A stretch of 39,897 bases of DNA. It comes from an uncultured Pseudomonadota bacterium (GTDB taxonomy: Bacteria; Pseudomonadota; Gammaproteobacteria; Burkholderiales; SG8-39). Shown here piece by piece: positions 1 through 9,057 of this stretch. Below the pieces are notes generated by a model. The model made no database searches. It worked only from the letters and a program-made list of their open reading frames with translations, and was not told where the DNA came from. The DNA lies in the NCBI GenBank assembly GCA_903909415.1, contig CAIVVS010000293.1, positions 1 through 39,897 of the forward strand, read 5' to 3'. The position numbers and the translations under genes were made by a program. How positions within the stretch are numbered: position 1 is the first letter of the stretch; each line of letters opens with the position of its first letter.

Positions 1-62
1 CTTTCCCCTGCCCCGGGGCCTCGCCGCCGCGTCCTGAGCGCCGGCGCGGCGCTAGTGCAACG

Positions 63-491
63 CTACCAGCACTGGGCGACCGTCCAGGTGCCGCCGGACA
101 CGCCCTTGGAGGCGTTCTGGTTGATCGACAGGCTGCCGCACTTGTCGGCGTCATCCCAGTTGTTGGGGGCGGCGGTGATCTGGTAGCTGGTTGCAATCGT
201 GCCGCTCGCGCCGGCGGCGACCGTCAGGTTATAGGCGCTTTTCGCCGCCGTCTCGCCGGAGAATGCACGGAATCCCGCGGCAGCGAGGTCGGTCGTGTAG
301 GTGTTGTTGGTGGTCATGAACCGTTCCATCGCCTGCGCGGCCTGCAGCAAAGCCGCCTTGCCTTCCGCGCGCTTGCCCTTGTTGACCGAGTCCTGGTAGG
401 ACGGCCATGCGAGCGCGCTCAGGATGCCGATCACCACCACCACGATCATTAGTTCGATCAGGGTGAAACCGCGGGACTTGCTTCGTTGCAT
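63..491 (-). CDS. pilE: Type IV pilin, PilE-like
   Basis: 142-residue pilin-like protein, a structural or minor subunit of the type IV pilus. A short basic leader (residues 1-8, ending RG) precedes [14 protein letters not shown]. The prepilin peptidase PilD is expected to cut after Gly8, leaving an N-methylated Phe with the conserved Glu at +5 (E13). The hydrophobic helix is followed by a globular domain with a C-terminal Cys pair (KCGS ... AQCW) that probably forms the D-loop disulfide. The ATG at 491 is chosen because a strong AGGAGGA ribosome site lies just upstream and the leader has typical length; the open frame runs further upstream but into pilY1. It is the last gene of the minor-pilin operon, 53 bases after pilY1. 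That position fits PilE of the Pseudomonas fimU-pilVWXY1Y2E operon rather than the major pilin, but a major-subunit role cannot be excluded. Confidence 0.88.
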   Translation of the reverse strand: MQRSKSRGFTLIELMIVVVVIGILSALAWPSYQDSVNKGKRAEGKAALLQAAQAMERFMTTNNTYTTDLAAAGFRAFSGETAAKSAYNLTVAAGASGTIATSYQITAAPNNWDDADKCGSLSINQNASKGVSGGTWTVAQCW

Positions 492-544
492 GGCACTTCC
501 TCCTGTTGGCACGCGGGTGCTGCGGCCGTTGTTCGCGTCGTCGT

Positions 545-3500
545 TCAGTTGCGGATGATCTCGCGCCAGGCGCGGCGCTGGATCGAACTGGTGGAACTCG
601 GATTCGGGTTCTCCAGGATGACCTGCAGGCCCCCGGTCGAGCCCGACAGGACCTTGTACTCCTTGTTGGGGCCGCCCGAGATCACGGTTGCCTTCGGCGT
701 GATGCCGACCGAGGTCTGGATGCCGGACACCGGCACTGCGACGCCGCCGTACATCACGTAGTCGCCGGAGCTGAAGGTCTTGTCGCCGTTGATGTCGAAC
801 ACACTGAAGCTGAGCCGGCCCCCCGTCAGCGGATCCACCTCCATCAGGAAGGACGTGCCGCCGGCGTCGCACTGCGCGGAAGAAGGCGTCAGCGGCTGGA
901 ACACCAGCTTGCCGGTCTGGATGAAGGGATCATCGACGATCCGCTCGCCGGTCGTGTCCGAGCTCGGCATGTCCATGTACCAGCCGCGGATCAGCGCGTT
1001 GGTGTAGTCCACCGCGTTCTGGCTCACCACGCGCGCCGTGCCGGCCGCGGTGGTTGCGGTGGCCAGGACCGACTGGGCGACCAGCGGGGACGCGGCCGGC
1101 CGCGTGGTGATGGACGTCACCGGGCCGGCACTCGGCTTGTCCCAGATGCCGTACATGGTCTGCAACTGGTAGGGCGAGGCGACATCCGTCTGCTGGATGT
1201 ACTGCCCGGTGCCGAAGTACACCAGGTAGCCGCCATTCGGGTGCGGGAACAGTTCCGGCGCCGAGGTGATGGGTTGGGCGACGTTGCTCGCGTCCCTGGC
1301 CGAGTAGAGGGGAAGGGGGCTGGCCACGCTGCCGAAGGCCGGCGTCCAGCTGCCGGAGCTGCCATTGGTGACGTCCCACTTCCACAGGTTGCCGACCTGG
1401 TCGCCGAAGTAGATGTAGTCGACCGTGCCATCACCGTTGGAATCGAGCAACACCGGGGTGGAGGTCGCGTTCGGCGACGCGGCCGTGCCCACACGCGTGT
1501 TCAGGATCACGAAATCCGAACCGGACCACGACGTCGCGCCTATGCCGTTCTCGATGTAGATGATGTACATGCGGCCCTGGCCGGTCACCGACGACGCGGT
1601 GTCCAGGAAGTCGCCGCCGCCGGTGCAGGGCACCGAGCTGCAGCCGTAGGTGCTGTTGAATCCGCCGTGCACGATGGCGGCCCACTTGCCGTTGTTCATC
1701 TTGCCGATCTTCACCTGGCCGAAGGAGTTGCCCATGCCGACATAGTCCGCGTCGGTGAACTCCCAGAGCAGGATGTTGGCGGCATTCCCTTCGGTGAACT
1801 GCGTGGGGTCGGTGATGTCCAGCGCGAACACGCCCTGGCCACCCGCGCCGTAGGAGCCAACCAGCACCGTGCGCCAGGCCCCGTTGATGTACACGTCGGA
1901 CACCGCCGGCGTGCCGTCGACGAAGTACTTGTGGTTGTAGTTCTTCTCGGTCAGCCAGGACAGCTTGCCGAAGGTGCGGTTGGGCACGTAACCGAGCAGC
2001 TCCTTGCCGGCGGTGGCCAGGTTGGTGCCGGCGTCGAAGATGTGCAGCATGCCGTCGTTCGCGCCGGCGGCCAGCATGGGCTTGCGGTTGGCGTAAAGGG
2101 ACTTGAAGGTCAGGTAAGCGGCATCCGCATAGCCCTGGCTGGGCGGCCCCACGTACTGCGGGAACGAATGGACGATGTCCCCCAGCTTGGAGTTCACGCG
2201 CCGACGGTAGTTGGCGGCACCCACGCCTTCGTTCGCCGGGTCGCCTCGCAGCCATTGCAGGCGTGCCTCGCCCTGCCCGTCATTGCTGTTCGCGACGTTG
2301 GTGTTCAGCGCGAGCTGCTGTGCCGCGCTCAGCGATGCCCAACGGAAGGGGATGCCGGTGCGCAGGCTGGGGTCCATGGTGATGATGGCGCGCCCGGTGC
2401 TCCAGTCCTGCGCGTTGATCTGCTGGCCCGAGTCCCACTCCGCGGTGCTGCCGATCACGCCGTTGGTGTCGATGGTCTTGGACTGCAGCTGGCCGCTCCA
2501 GTCGCTGGAGTTGAACCGGGCCTGGTAGATCCGGCTGCCGGTGTTGAGCGAGGTCGAGTTGGTCGCGACCGACGCCGCCGAGGAGGTGGTCAGGATCGCC
2601 ACGAAGGTCTTGTCCAGCGAGGTCTCCAGGCCCAGCGGGTTGGTGATGTTGAAGTAGTTGTCCGGGATGCCGTCGGAACCGGGGTTGCCGTTGACGTCCT
2701 TGGAGTCCCACTCCGCCTGCAGGTCGGGGATGTTGTTGCCGGTGCCGGCCGCTTCCTGGAAGCCGCCGTACTTGGCGGCGTACCAGAGCGGGTCCCGCAG
2801 CGCGCGCGCCCCGGCGCCGGTGGTGTTGAAGGCGAAGGTCGCGGTCTTGGCCGGGTTGCCGCTGACGCAGCTGTTGCAGCCGCCGGCAGCGGTGACGTTG
2901 GTCGCCGGGGTCACCGTGATCGGCGCCGGGTTCGTGTAGGAGAAGCTGTTGATCCCGGAGTAGAAATGCGGGCCGTCGGTCGTGCTGCCGGAAATCACGA
3001 AGCCGAAGCCCATCGCGGACGGGGTGGACTGGAACGGGGAGCGGGTCGTGATGCGGATGGTGTTCACCGGCTGGCCGCCTCCGCAGGCCGCCGTGGCGCC
3101 GTTGATGCAGTAGTCCAGCACACCCCACATGTCCTGGTCGTAGTCGCCGCCCTGCTCGGAGTCCTCCCAGTTGAGCATGAGCTTGCCGCGCTCGTAGGTG
3201 GTGGTGATCTCCTGGGAGACGATCTTCATGTCCACCAGCGCGCAGCCGCCGGAGTTCGCCCCGCTGGTCAGCCGGCAGGCCGGCTGGAGGATGATGGTCT
3301 GGTTGGTGGTCGTGCCCGGCACCCGGATGGTCAGGGTCGGGTTGTTGGACGACAGCTGCAGTCCGTAGGTCGCCACCTGCAGCGCCTTGGGCTGCAGCGC
3401 CGACACCGTCAGGTCGGAACGGATGCGGTTGATGCGCGCGTGGTAGGCCAGGCCCGCCATCAGGAAGGAGCCGGCCTTGGTCGGGCCTTCCGGGCACAGT

Positions 3501-5509
3501 CCGGACGCCTGGCCGAAGTTGGTGATGGTCTTGCCGTCGCAGTATTCGTTGGTGCTGGCGCCCATGCGGCCGACGAAGTACTGGTTGCCGGTGATGCCCT
3601 CGAAATCGCCCACGTTCTTGGTCAGGGTCTCGGCATTGACCGTGCTGTTGATGGTCGAGGAGAGGTTCTGGGTGCCGAGGTAGGTCTTGGTGCTGCTGGT
3701 CGGGATCTGGTTGTTGTCGTCGGTGGAGACGCTGGAGTTGAAGTTGATGATGTTCAGCGGCGCGCAGTAGTTGGTGTTGTTCAGGGGGTCGGTCCAGGTC
3801 GCGATGGGCAGGCCCAGCGTGTTGTCCGCCGTGCCGGTGAGCGTGAAGTTGTACGCGGCCGTGGGCACCGGGTTGCCCGACGCCTTGGGCTGGCCGCCGG
3901 CGAGGTAGCGCAGCGTCTCGTAGTAGATCTCCGACATCGGGTTGCCCCAACTCTGGCACTGCCCCTCGGTGAGGCTGGTCAGGCCGAACGTGCAGTTGTC
4001 GCCGGCCGCGCCCAGGTAGGTGCCGTCGGTGAACGGGTTGCCGTAGTTGTAGCCGAACATCCGCAGCCGGCCGATGGTGTCGATGATGTTTCCGCCGGCC
4101 GGGACCGTGAACTGCCCGGTGTTGGCGACGATCTCGTTGTTGATGGTGCCGGCGTTCTTGCGCAGCACGCCGCCCGACACGTTCTTGCGGTAGCTGCCGG
4201 TCACCAGGCCGAAGTCGATCAGGTTCGGTTCGCCGTACACCTGCAGCAGGCCGATCGGCTTGTAGGTGCCATTGGGGTACTGCTTGCACTTCTCGGTGCC
4301 CAGCAGGCCTGCCACGCAGGCCTGGACGCGCACCACGAAGTCCCCCGGCGTGGTGCCGAAAGTCACCGGGCTGAGCGTCGGGCTGCTCCCGAACGCGGCG
4401 ATCCCCGTGATGGTGAAGTCGTTGGAGTTGTTGCCGTTGGTCTCGCCGGTGTTCCAGGTGCACTGCCAGCGCTCGTTGGCGGCCCACAACGAGTAATTGC
4501 CCGCCACCATCCGCATGCGCGGCAGCTTGGTGTTGGTCTGGGACTTCTGGTTGGCCGCGGTGCCGTCGCTGGGGGTGGCGTTGCACATCGTGATGCCGCC
4601 GTCGCGCAGGTTCCTGATGGTCCAGTTGGCGTTGGTGCCGCTCCCCGCGGTGAAGTGCACGCGGACCGTGATGGTATTGGTGCCCCCATTGATGGCCGTC
4701 ACCACGCCGCGCATCCAGCGGCCGTTCAGGTTGGCCGTGTCCGCGACTTCGACAAAGTCATTGACCGCTATCGAGGCGGCGGCAATGCCGCCCACGGGCA
4801 GCGTGAACTGCGGATCGGGCGTGCCGGCCGTCGTAGGCAGTGTCGTGGGAATCGTGCGGCTTGTGGCGCTGGTGGTGCGCACCACGGTGGGGGTGAAAGC
4901 CGTCAGCCTGGCGATGTCCGTGCCGTCATAGTACTTGGCGAAGGCATGGGCGTCGGTCGGCAGGTGGGCGCGCTCCAGCACCGTGCCGGTGGTCGAGTCC
5001 CCGTCCGCGAGCACGATGGCGTCGCGCGTGCCGCTGGGCGAGCGCAGGCCCCCATAGAGCACCTTGCGCAGGGCGTCCACCCGGGTCATGGTGGCCCAGT
5101 TCAGGAAGTTGCCGCTCCATGCGCCCGCCACCGTGTCGCAGTACTTCCGGTTGGCGGCAGCGAGGCTGCTGGTGTCCGCCTGCGGTTCGAAGCGCGCATT
5201 GGCGACGCTGTAGTCGTAGCACTTGAACGGGTCGAAATAGCCGTAGTAGTTGATCGAGTGCTTGTAGGTCGTCTCGAAAATGCCGTCGCCGTCCAGGTCC
5301 GAGTAGTCGCTGTAGGCGCGCTTGTGGAGTTCCTGGTCCTTGGTCATCGAGAACATGACGATGGGGCGGATGTTCGACCCCCCGATGTTCAGCGGGACGT
5401 TGGCCATGTTCACGATCTGGCCGTGCGCGGCAAGGGTGGTCACGCACGCAACCAGGGTCGCGGCTGCGCCGGCGAGGCGGCGCGCGCGGGAGCGGATCGG
5501 GGAGGTCAT
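545..5509 (-). CDS. pilY1: PilY1, type IV pilus tip adhesin / biogenesis factor
   Basis: 1654-residue secreted protein. PilY1 works with the minor pilins to prime pilus assembly, counters retraction, and serves as tip adhesin and mechanosensor. A signal peptide covers about residues 1-30 (hydrophobic core ending AHG|Q). An EF-hand-like acidic loop follows at D71-x-D73-x-D75 ... E79, in a segment typical of PilY1 N-termini. The C-terminal third carries the PilY1 beta-propeller with a second Ca-type loop, D1356-x-N1358-x-D1360-x-T1362-x-D1364, matching the calcium site that controls retraction in Pseudomonas. An RGD triplet is at 1088-1090. The ATG at 5509 has GGAG seven bases upstream; an alternative ATG at 5551 has a poor ribosome site and would add 14 residues before the signal peptide. 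It follows pilX by about 50 bases and belongs to the same operon. The length is large but within the family's range. Confidence 0.95.
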   Translation of the reverse strand: MTSPIRSRARRLAGAAATLVACVTTLAAHGQIVNMANVPLNIGGSNIRPIVMFSMTKDQELHKRAYSDYSDLDGDGIFETTYKHSINYYGYFDPFKCYDYSVANARFEPQADTSSLAAANRKYCDTVAGAWSGNFLNWATMTRVDALRKVLYGGLRSPSGTRDAIVLADGDSTTGTVLERAHLPTDAHAFAKYYDGTDIARLTAFTPTVVRTTSATSRTIPTTLPTTAGTPDPQFTLPVGGIAAASIAVNDFVEVADTANLNGRWMRGVVTAINGGTNTITVRVHFTAGSGTNANWTIRNLRDGGITMCNATPSDGTAANQKSQTNTKLPRMRMVAGNYSLWAANERWQCTWNTGETNGNNSNDFTITGIAAFGSSPTLSPVTFGTTPGDFVVRVQACVAGLLGTEKCKQYPNGTYKPIGLLQVYGEPNLIDFGLVTGSYRKNVSGGVLRKNAGTINNEIVANTGQFTVPAGGNIIDTIGRLRMFGYNYGNPFTDGTYLGAAGDNCTFGLTSLTEGQCQSWGNPMSEIYYETLRYLAGGQPKASGNPVPTAAYNFTLTGTADNTLGLPIATWTDPLNNTNYCAPLNIINFNSSVSTDDNNQIPTSSTKTYLGTQNLSSTINSTVNAETLTKNVGDFEGITGNQYFVGRMGASTNEYCDGKTITNFGQASGLCPEGPTKAGSFLMAGLAYHARINRIRSDLTVSALQPKALQVATYGLQLSSNNPTLTIRVPGTTTNQTIILQPACRLTSGANSGGCALVDMKIVSQEITTTYERGKLMLNWEDSEQGGDYDQDMWGVLDYCINGATAACGGGQPVNTIRITTRSPFQSTPSAMGFGFVISGSTTDGPHFYSGINSFSYTNPAPITVTPATNVTAAGGCNSCVSGNPAKTATFAFNTTGAGARALRDPLWYAAKYGGFQEAAGTGNNIPDLQAEWDSKDVNGNPGSDGIPDNYFNITNPLGLETSLDKTFVAILTTSSAASVATNSTSLNTGSRIYQARFNSSDWSGQLQSKTIDTNGVIGSTAEWDSGQQINAQDWSTGRAIITMDPSLRTGIPFRWASLSAAQQLALNTNVANSNDGQGEARLQWLRGDPANEGVGAANYRRRVNSKLGDIVHSFPQYVGPPSQGYADAAYLTFKSLYANRKPMLAAGANDGMLHIFDAGTNLATAGKELLGYVPNRTFGKLSWLTEKNYNHKYFVDGTPAVSDVYINGAWRTVLVGSYGAGGQGVFALDITDPTQFTEGNAANILLWEFTDADYVGMGNSFGQVKIGKMNNGKWAAIVHGGFNSTYGCSSVPCTGGGDFLDTASSVTGQGRMYIIYIENGIGATSWSGSDFVILNTRVGTAASPNATSTPVLLDSNGDGTVDYIYFGDQVGNLWKWDVTNGSSGSWTPAFGSVASPLPLYSARDASNVAQPITSAPELFPHPNGGYLVYFGTGQYIQQTDVASPYQLQTMYGIWDKPSAGPVTSITTRPAASPLVAQSVLATATTAAGTARVVSQNAVDYTNALIRGWYMDMPSSDTTGERIVDDPFIQTGKLVFQPLTPSSAQCDAGGTSFLMEVDPLTGGRLSFSVFDINGDKTFSSGDYVMYGGVAVPVSGIQTSVGITPKATVISGGPNKEYKVLSGSTGGLQVILENPNPSSTSSIQRRAWREIIRN

Positions 5510-5559
5510 CGGGCTTCTCCGTGCTGCGGGTTCGAGCAATGCGTTGGACATCGGCCTGA

Positions 5560-6132
5560 TTACTTCACGACCTCTTCCTGGAGGGTCACCACCGTGTTGG
5601 CGGAGGCACCCCAGGCGCGGGCCGTGATGCGGTAGAAATTCTGGCTGCCGCTGGTGGACAGCCATTCGATCAGGTAGCGCGGCGGCTGCGACACGCCGCC
5701 GGGCGTGGGCGTCGTCGGGAACTGCTGCGCCGTCGTGTACGTGGCATAGCGCACGCTCGTGGTGGTGCCAGTCCAGTTCGCTGCGATGTCCCAGACTTCC
5801 GGCTGCCCGGATACCGCCCTTATGCACAGGCCGTTGGTGCAGGCAGTGACGAAGCCGACGCTGCCTATGATCACCGGGTTGCGCGTGCCCAGGCCAAGCA
5901 GGTCGGTGCGTGCGTCGCGCAACGCGGCTTCCGCGGCCTGGAAGGCGATGTTGTAGTCGCGCGAGTTGCGCGCCATCTTCTCGTCGAGCACGCCGGTGTT
6001 GGCCGCGGTGATGCCGATGATGGTGAGGATGGTCATGAACAGCAGCGCGATCACCAGGATCATGCCGCGCTCGCGTTGCGGCGAGCCGCTCATGCGCCGG
6101 CGCAGGGTGGATGTGGCTGTGCGATGGTTCAT
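5560..6132 (-). CDS. pilX: Minor pilin PilX
   Basis: 190-residue minor pilin. An N-terminal cytoplasmic stretch ending RERG is followed by MILVIALLFMTILTIIG and the PilX_N signature TGVLDEKMARN ... AFQAAEAALRDA. As in other PilX/GspK-type pilins, the usual Glu at +5 of the mature helix is absent, which fits a subunit at the pilus tip. PilX is thought to join PilV, PilW and FimT/FimU in the priming complex that binds PilY1. ATG 6132 lies ten bases after the pilW stop; an internal ATG at 6093 (MSGSPQRERG) would give a shorter, also plausible leader. The gene is followed closely by pilY1. Confidence 0.9.
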   Translation of the reverse strand: MNHRTATSTLRRRMSGSPQRERGMILVIALLFMTILTIIGITAANTGVLDEKMARNSRDYNIAFQAAEAALRDARTDLLGLGTRNPVIIGSVGFVTACTNGLCIRAVSGQPEVWDIAANWTGTTTSVRYATYTTAQQFPTTPTPGGVSQPPRYLIEWLSTSGSQNFYRITARAWGASANTVVTLQEEVVK

Positions 6133-6142
6133 GGCGGTGGCG

Positions 6143-6991
6143 TCAGTTGACCCGGGAGCGGATGGCCACGGTGGCCTGGAAGATCCTGCGCAGCCTGAAG
6201 TCCAGTTGCGCGGCGGCGACGTTGAACACCGCGCCCGCATCCCCGGTCGGCGCGGCGTTGGAGGGCGAGTAGGACTGCCCGAACACGTTGTAGACGCGGC
6301 TGTCGATCGACGACGCGGCGGCGGTGGTCCCGGGCGAGCGCATCAGCAGGCCGATGCGCACCGCGATCACGTTGTCCATGGTGAGCCCCACGGTGCCGGC
6401 CGGCAGGTAGCGGTCGGCGTTGTTGTCGGCGTTGGTGTCCTCGCCGAAGAGCAGCTGCATGGTTTCCACGCCGGGGACCAGCGCGTAGCTGGTCACGGTG
6501 CCGGTGCCGGGGTCGCTGTCGCAGAACAGCGTGGGTTCGTTGGCGTTGGCCGCGTCGGCGGCGACGTAGTAGGTGACGATCGCCACGGTGTTGAGGCGGA
6601 TGGCGTTGCCGACGCAGTCGAAGACCGTGTTGTCCGTGGCGCTGCCGTCGGTCAGGTCCGACCCGTAGAACCGCACGGTGAGCCTGTCGCTCGCGTTGGT
6701 GTCCCCGCCGTTGGTCGCGGCCAGGGCCGGGTTGGTGGAGTCGAACACGCCGGTGGAGTCGAACCGCTTGTAGCCCGACATGCGCAGCGTCTTGGTCATC
6801 AGCTCCATCGCGAAGCGGGCGTTTTCCTGCATGCGCGCGCTCTCGTCCTGCGTGCTGTAGCTCTGCCGGCTGCCCAGGAACAGCTGCCCTATCACCAGGG
6901 ACAATCCCATGCCGATGGCCAGCGCCACCATCATCTCGACGATGGAGAAGCCGGCCTGGCGGCGCTGCGGTCGCTTGTGCATGGCGTTCAT
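6143..6991 (-). CDS. pilW: Minor pilin PilW
   Basis: 282-residue minor pilin. The type III signal is QAG|FSIVEMMVALAIGMGLSLVIGQLFL: cut after G14, Glu at +5 is E19. The MQENARFAMELMTKTLRMSGY segment after the helix is characteristic of PilW. It forms part of the minor-pilin priming complex in the inner membrane and pilus tip. ATG 6991 overlaps the pilV stop codon (ATGA), indicating translational coupling; a second ATG at 6982 would also preserve the leader. The pilX start is ten bases downstream. Confidence 0.92.
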   Translation of the reverse strand: MNAMHKRPQRRQAGFSIVEMMVALAIGMGLSLVIGQLFLGSRQSYSTQDESARMQENARFAMELMTKTLRMSGYKRFDSTGVFDSTNPALAATNGGDTNASDRLTVRFYGSDLTDGSATDNTVFDCVGNAIRLNTVAIVTYYVAADAANANEPTLFCDSDPGTGTVTSYALVPGVETMQLLFGEDTNADNNADRYLPAGTVGLTMDNVIAVRIGLLMRSPGTTAAASSIDSRVYNVFGQSYSPSNAAPTGDAGAVFNVAAAQLDFRLRRIFQATVAIRSRVN

Positions 6992-7485
6992 GGCTGCAGG
7001 ATGGTCGTGAAGCGCTGCAGCTGGCCGGAGGAATCCCGCTCGTCCCACCAGATCTTGATCACGTAGGACGCGTTGGGCGCGTTGTCGCAGGCCGGCGCCG
7101 CGGGAACGCCGTCATTGGGCGTGCTGTCGGTGCAGACCATGCCCACGCCGCCCGGCAGCGAGGTGGCGTTGAGTTCGTTCCACGCGAAGATGTCCATCTG
7201 TGCCATCTGCTGGGTCGTGCAGCCCGTGGTCGTGAAGCAGGCGGCGTTGAGCTGGCCCTGCTGGTTGTTGTAGAAGCCGCTGTTCAGGCCCAGGCGGTTG
7301 GCGCGGATGCGGTCGCTGATGTCGTAGGCCTGCTGGGTGGCCACCGAGCGCAGGTTGGAGCCAGCCGTGCTCTTGAGCGTGTTGATGTACAGGCTCGCCA
7401 GTCCGAGCAGTCCGAACGTGATGACCATGATGGCCATCAGGACTTCCAGCATGGTGAAGCCGCGGCTGTGGTGCGGGGGGCGCAT
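6988..7485 (-). CDS. pilV: Minor pilin PilV
   Basis: 165-residue minor pilin with leader MRPPHHSRG|FTMLEVLMAIMVITFGLLGLASLYI; Glu at +5 is E14. The helix is followed by the PilV-type segment QQAYDISDRIRANR, and the C-terminal half has Cys residues able to form disulfides. ATG 7485 is preferred because GGAG lies seven bases upstream; an in-frame GTG at 7497 would add four residues and has no better ribosome site. It starts 15 bases after the fimT stop and ends in an ATGA overlap with pilW. Confidence 0.92.
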   Translation of the reverse strand: MRPPHHSRGFTMLEVLMAIMVITFGLLGLASLYINTLKSTAGSNLRSVATQQAYDISDRIRANRLGLNSGFYNNQQGQLNAACFTTTGCTTQQMAQMDIFAWNELNATSLPGGVGMVCTDSTPNDGVPAAPACDNAPNASYVIKIWWDERDSSGQLQRFTTILQP

Positions 7486-7500
7486 GGTGTGCTCCACGGC

Positions 7501-8061
7501 TCAGCAGGTCGATTTGGCGACCGAAGTCCGGCCGGTCGGGGTGACGGTGATGGTCCTGCCGTACGGGCCGGTCCGCCCGTCGCAGAGCGCCAGCGTCGCG
7601 GTGCTGCCCGACAGGCCGACCGCCATTCCGGAGGGCCGGAACTGGACCACCGTGGCCGTGGTCAGCCCGGTGACCGTCACCAGCGTGCCGGTGGACAGGA
7701 CGGGCTCGACCTTGAGCACTTCCTCCCCGACGTCCACCGAACCGTTGGTGTTGGTATCGACGAACAGCAGGCGGCCGGTCGGCCAGGTCCCGCCGCAACT
7801 GGTGCCGTTGGCGCTGGAGCACATGACCACCCTCTGGCCCCGGTTCGCCGCCATGCTGCGCGCGAGCGCGAAGTCGGACATCAGGTCGTTGGTCTGGCTG
7901 GTCATCCGGCTGTTCAGGATCATGTCGCGCATCGAAGGGGCGGCCAGCGCGAGCAGGATCCCGATGATCGCTATGCCGATCATCAGTTCGATCATGGTGA
8001 CGCCCCGCTGCCGGACCGGATGCGGGAACTGCCATGGAAGACGAGTAGAAATACGTTCCAT
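7501..8061 (-). CDS. fimT: Minor pilin FimT/FimU (GspH family)
   Basis: 186-residue pseudopilin-like protein. The leader ends RQRG|VTMIELMIGIAIIGILLALAAPSM, with Glu at +5 (E25), followed by a GspH/FimT globular domain (NDLMSDFALARSMAANRGQRVVMC). FimT proteins are minor pilins, and some bind DNA during natural transformation; which role applies here cannot be told by eye. It is the first gene of the fimT-pilV-pilW-pilX-pilY1-pilE operon. ATG 8061 has AAGGG five to nine bases upstream. The frame stays open further upstream into the regulatory region shared with the divergent Fur-family gene, so a longer start is possible but would misplace the pilin leader. Confidence 0.88.
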   Translation of the reverse strand: MERISTRLPWQFPHPVRQRGVTMIELMIGIAIIGILLALAAPSMRDMILNSRMTSQTNDLMSDFALARSMAANRGQRVVMCSSANGTSCGGTWPTGRLLFVDTNTNGSVDVGEEVLKVEPVLSTGTLVTVTGLTTATVVQFRPSGMAVGLSGSTATLALCDGRTGPYGRTITVTPTGRTSVAKSTC

Positions 8062-8152
8062 GCCCTTAAGGCTACGTGCCCGGGAACCGGGCGGCAATCT
8101 CCGGGCGACGGATGGCGGAAATGGGCGGACGAACGGCGCAGGGCACCGGAAA

Positions 8153-8171
8153 GGCGTGACAAATTCACGCC
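8153..8171. promoter_or_regulatory. Inverted repeat upstream of the minor-pilin operon
   Basis: GGCGTGA and TCACGCC, a perfect 7-bp inverted repeat with a 5-base AT-rich spacer, lies about 90 bases upstream of fimT in the 199-base divergent region. The GTGA/TCAC half-sites recall CRP/Vfr operators, but the spacer is one base short of the usual six. Vfr and AlgR control the equivalent operon in Pseudomonas aeruginosa. The binding protein is unknown. Confidence 0.4.
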
Positions 8172-8223
8172 AATCCCCGGGTTCCGGCGCCCCGGCAGCC
8201 TGGAATGCCCCGGGCCAATGAGA

Positions 8224-8240
8224 ATTAGACATAGTCCAAT
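8224..8240 (+). promoter_or_regulatory. Irr/Fur-type operator over the regulator's own promoter
   Basis: ATTAGAC-ATA-GTCCAAT is a 7-3-7 inverted repeat with one mismatch between the half-sites. Its spacing and TTAGA core resemble the iron control element bound by rhizobial Irr. A Fur-box-like AATGAGAAT directly precedes and overlaps it. It covers the proposed -35 box of the downstream Fur-family gene, so negative autoregulation is the simplest reading. Confidence 0.5.
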
Positions 8241-8254
8241 CGGGCGGCTACAAT
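8226..8254 (+). promoter_or_regulatory. Promoter of the Fur-family gene, apparently leaderless
   Basis: TAGACA (8226-8231) and TACAAT (8249-8254) are separated by exactly 17 bases. Transcription would begin at about 8261, which is the A of the ATG. No Shine-Dalgarno-like sequence precedes that ATG, which fits a leaderless mRNA. Confidence 0.55.
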
Positions 8255-8260
8255 GCGGCC

Positions 8261-8683
8261 ATGGAGCTGAAATTTCCCCTTTCGCGTGAGCAGGTTGCGG
8301 CGGTTTTGCGCGACCGTGGCGTGGGTCTCACGCACCAGCGCATCGAGATCGCGTTCGTGCTGTTCCAGGGCAAGGTGCACCTGACCGCGGAGCAGATCCT
8401 CTGCGCGACCGGCGTGCACGAGGCCTCGGTGTCGAAGGCCACCGTGTACAACACGCTGCGCCTGTTCCGTGACAAGGGCCTGGTGCGCGAGCTGTTCGTG
8501 GACGCCGGGCGGGTCGTCTACGACTCCAACACCGAGCCCCATCACCACCGCTTCGACGTCGGCACCGGTGAACTGTCGGACATCGACGCAGACGGCATCG
8601 AAGTGTCCGGCCTGCCGTGCATGCCCGCGGGCCAGCAGGTCGAGGGCATCGACATCATCATCCGCACCCGCTCGCTGGGCTGA
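8261..8683 (+). CDS. Fur-family regulator, Irr/PerR-like
   Basis: 140-residue winged-helix repressor of the Fur superfamily. The N-terminal DNA-binding domain contains LTHQRIEIAFVLF and the recognition-helix region VSKATVYNTLRLF (residues 58-70). The dimerisation domain has the metal-binding cluster H94-H95-H96 (TEPHHHRFD). It lacks the two CXXC pairs of the structural zinc site of classical Fur and PerR; only C48 and C120 are present. This, with GTGELSDI and the overall layout, fits the Irr-like branch common in alpha- and betaproteobacteria, which respond to iron/haem status or peroxide. The operator-like palindrome on its own promoter supports autoregulation. It diverges from the minor-pilin operon, with 199 bases between the starts. 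Ligand and targets cannot be inferred from sequence. Confidence 0.88.
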   Translation: MELKFPLSREQVAAVLRDRGVGLTHQRIEIAFVLFQGKVHLTAEQILCATGVHEASVSKATVYNTLRLFRDKGLVRELFVDAGRVVYDSNTEPHHHRFDVGTGELSDIDADGIEVSGLPCMPAGQQVEGIDIIIRTRSLG

Positions 8684-8699
8684 GGCCCTGCTTTGCGGC

Positions 8700-8729
8700 T
8701 TGCCGCGTCGGCCATGGCCAAGCTAGAAT
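8700..8729 (+). promoter_or_regulatory. tRNA-Thr promoter
   Basis: TTGCCG (8700-8705) and TAGAAT (8724-8729) with an 18-base spacer; the start would fall about seven bases before the mature tRNA. Confidence 0.45.
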
Positions 8730-8742
8730 GGCAGGCTTTCCC

Positions 8743-8818
8743 GCCGCTGTAGCTCAGTTGGTAGAGCAGCGCATTCGTAATGCGAAGGTCGCCAGTTCGA
8801 ATCCGGCCAGCGGCACCA
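8743..8818 (+). tRNA. tRNA-Thr (anticodon CGT)
   Basis: 76-base cloverleaf with encoded CCA. The acceptor stem GCCGCTG/CAGCGGC pairs perfectly, the D-arm is GCTC/GAGC, and the anticodon loop TTCGTAA gives CGT, reading ACG. The T-arm GCCAG-TTCGAAT-CCGGC contains an A-C mismatch at its fourth pair (positions 52-62), and the anticodon stem has a terminal G-A mismatch. It is placed between the Fur-family gene and the PilZ-domain gene. Confidence 0.97.
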
Positions 8819-9057
8819 GTTCCTGCCTCATTTGCAGTCGTTCCTCCCACGGCCTGATCCAGTAGGTGACCGGCAGGCGCGGCAGGGCGCACCGTCGCAA
8901 CGGCGCGCAACATGCCCCGGCCCCGGAATGCAATCCCCTTTCGCGCTGTTTGCCGTGTCCATGGACGCGGCGCAGTCGCCTGCAGGGCAGGCCGGAATGC
9001 CGACGCACCGCATCGTGGTGCGCGGCGCGCAGGGCCCTTTACATTGCTGGGGTGCAC

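Noticed and set aside
2240..2248. RGD triplet in PilY1 as an integrin-binding motif
   Set aside because: As I recall, similar LRGD-type segments occur at this site in many environmental PilY1 proteins, so host-cell adhesion is not implied.
506..5635. Open frame of about 1700 codons on the plus strand opposite pilY1
   Set aside because: It is antisense to a clearly recognised protein, has a His/Arg/Val/Gly-rich composition typical of GC-rich shadow frames, and shows no motif.
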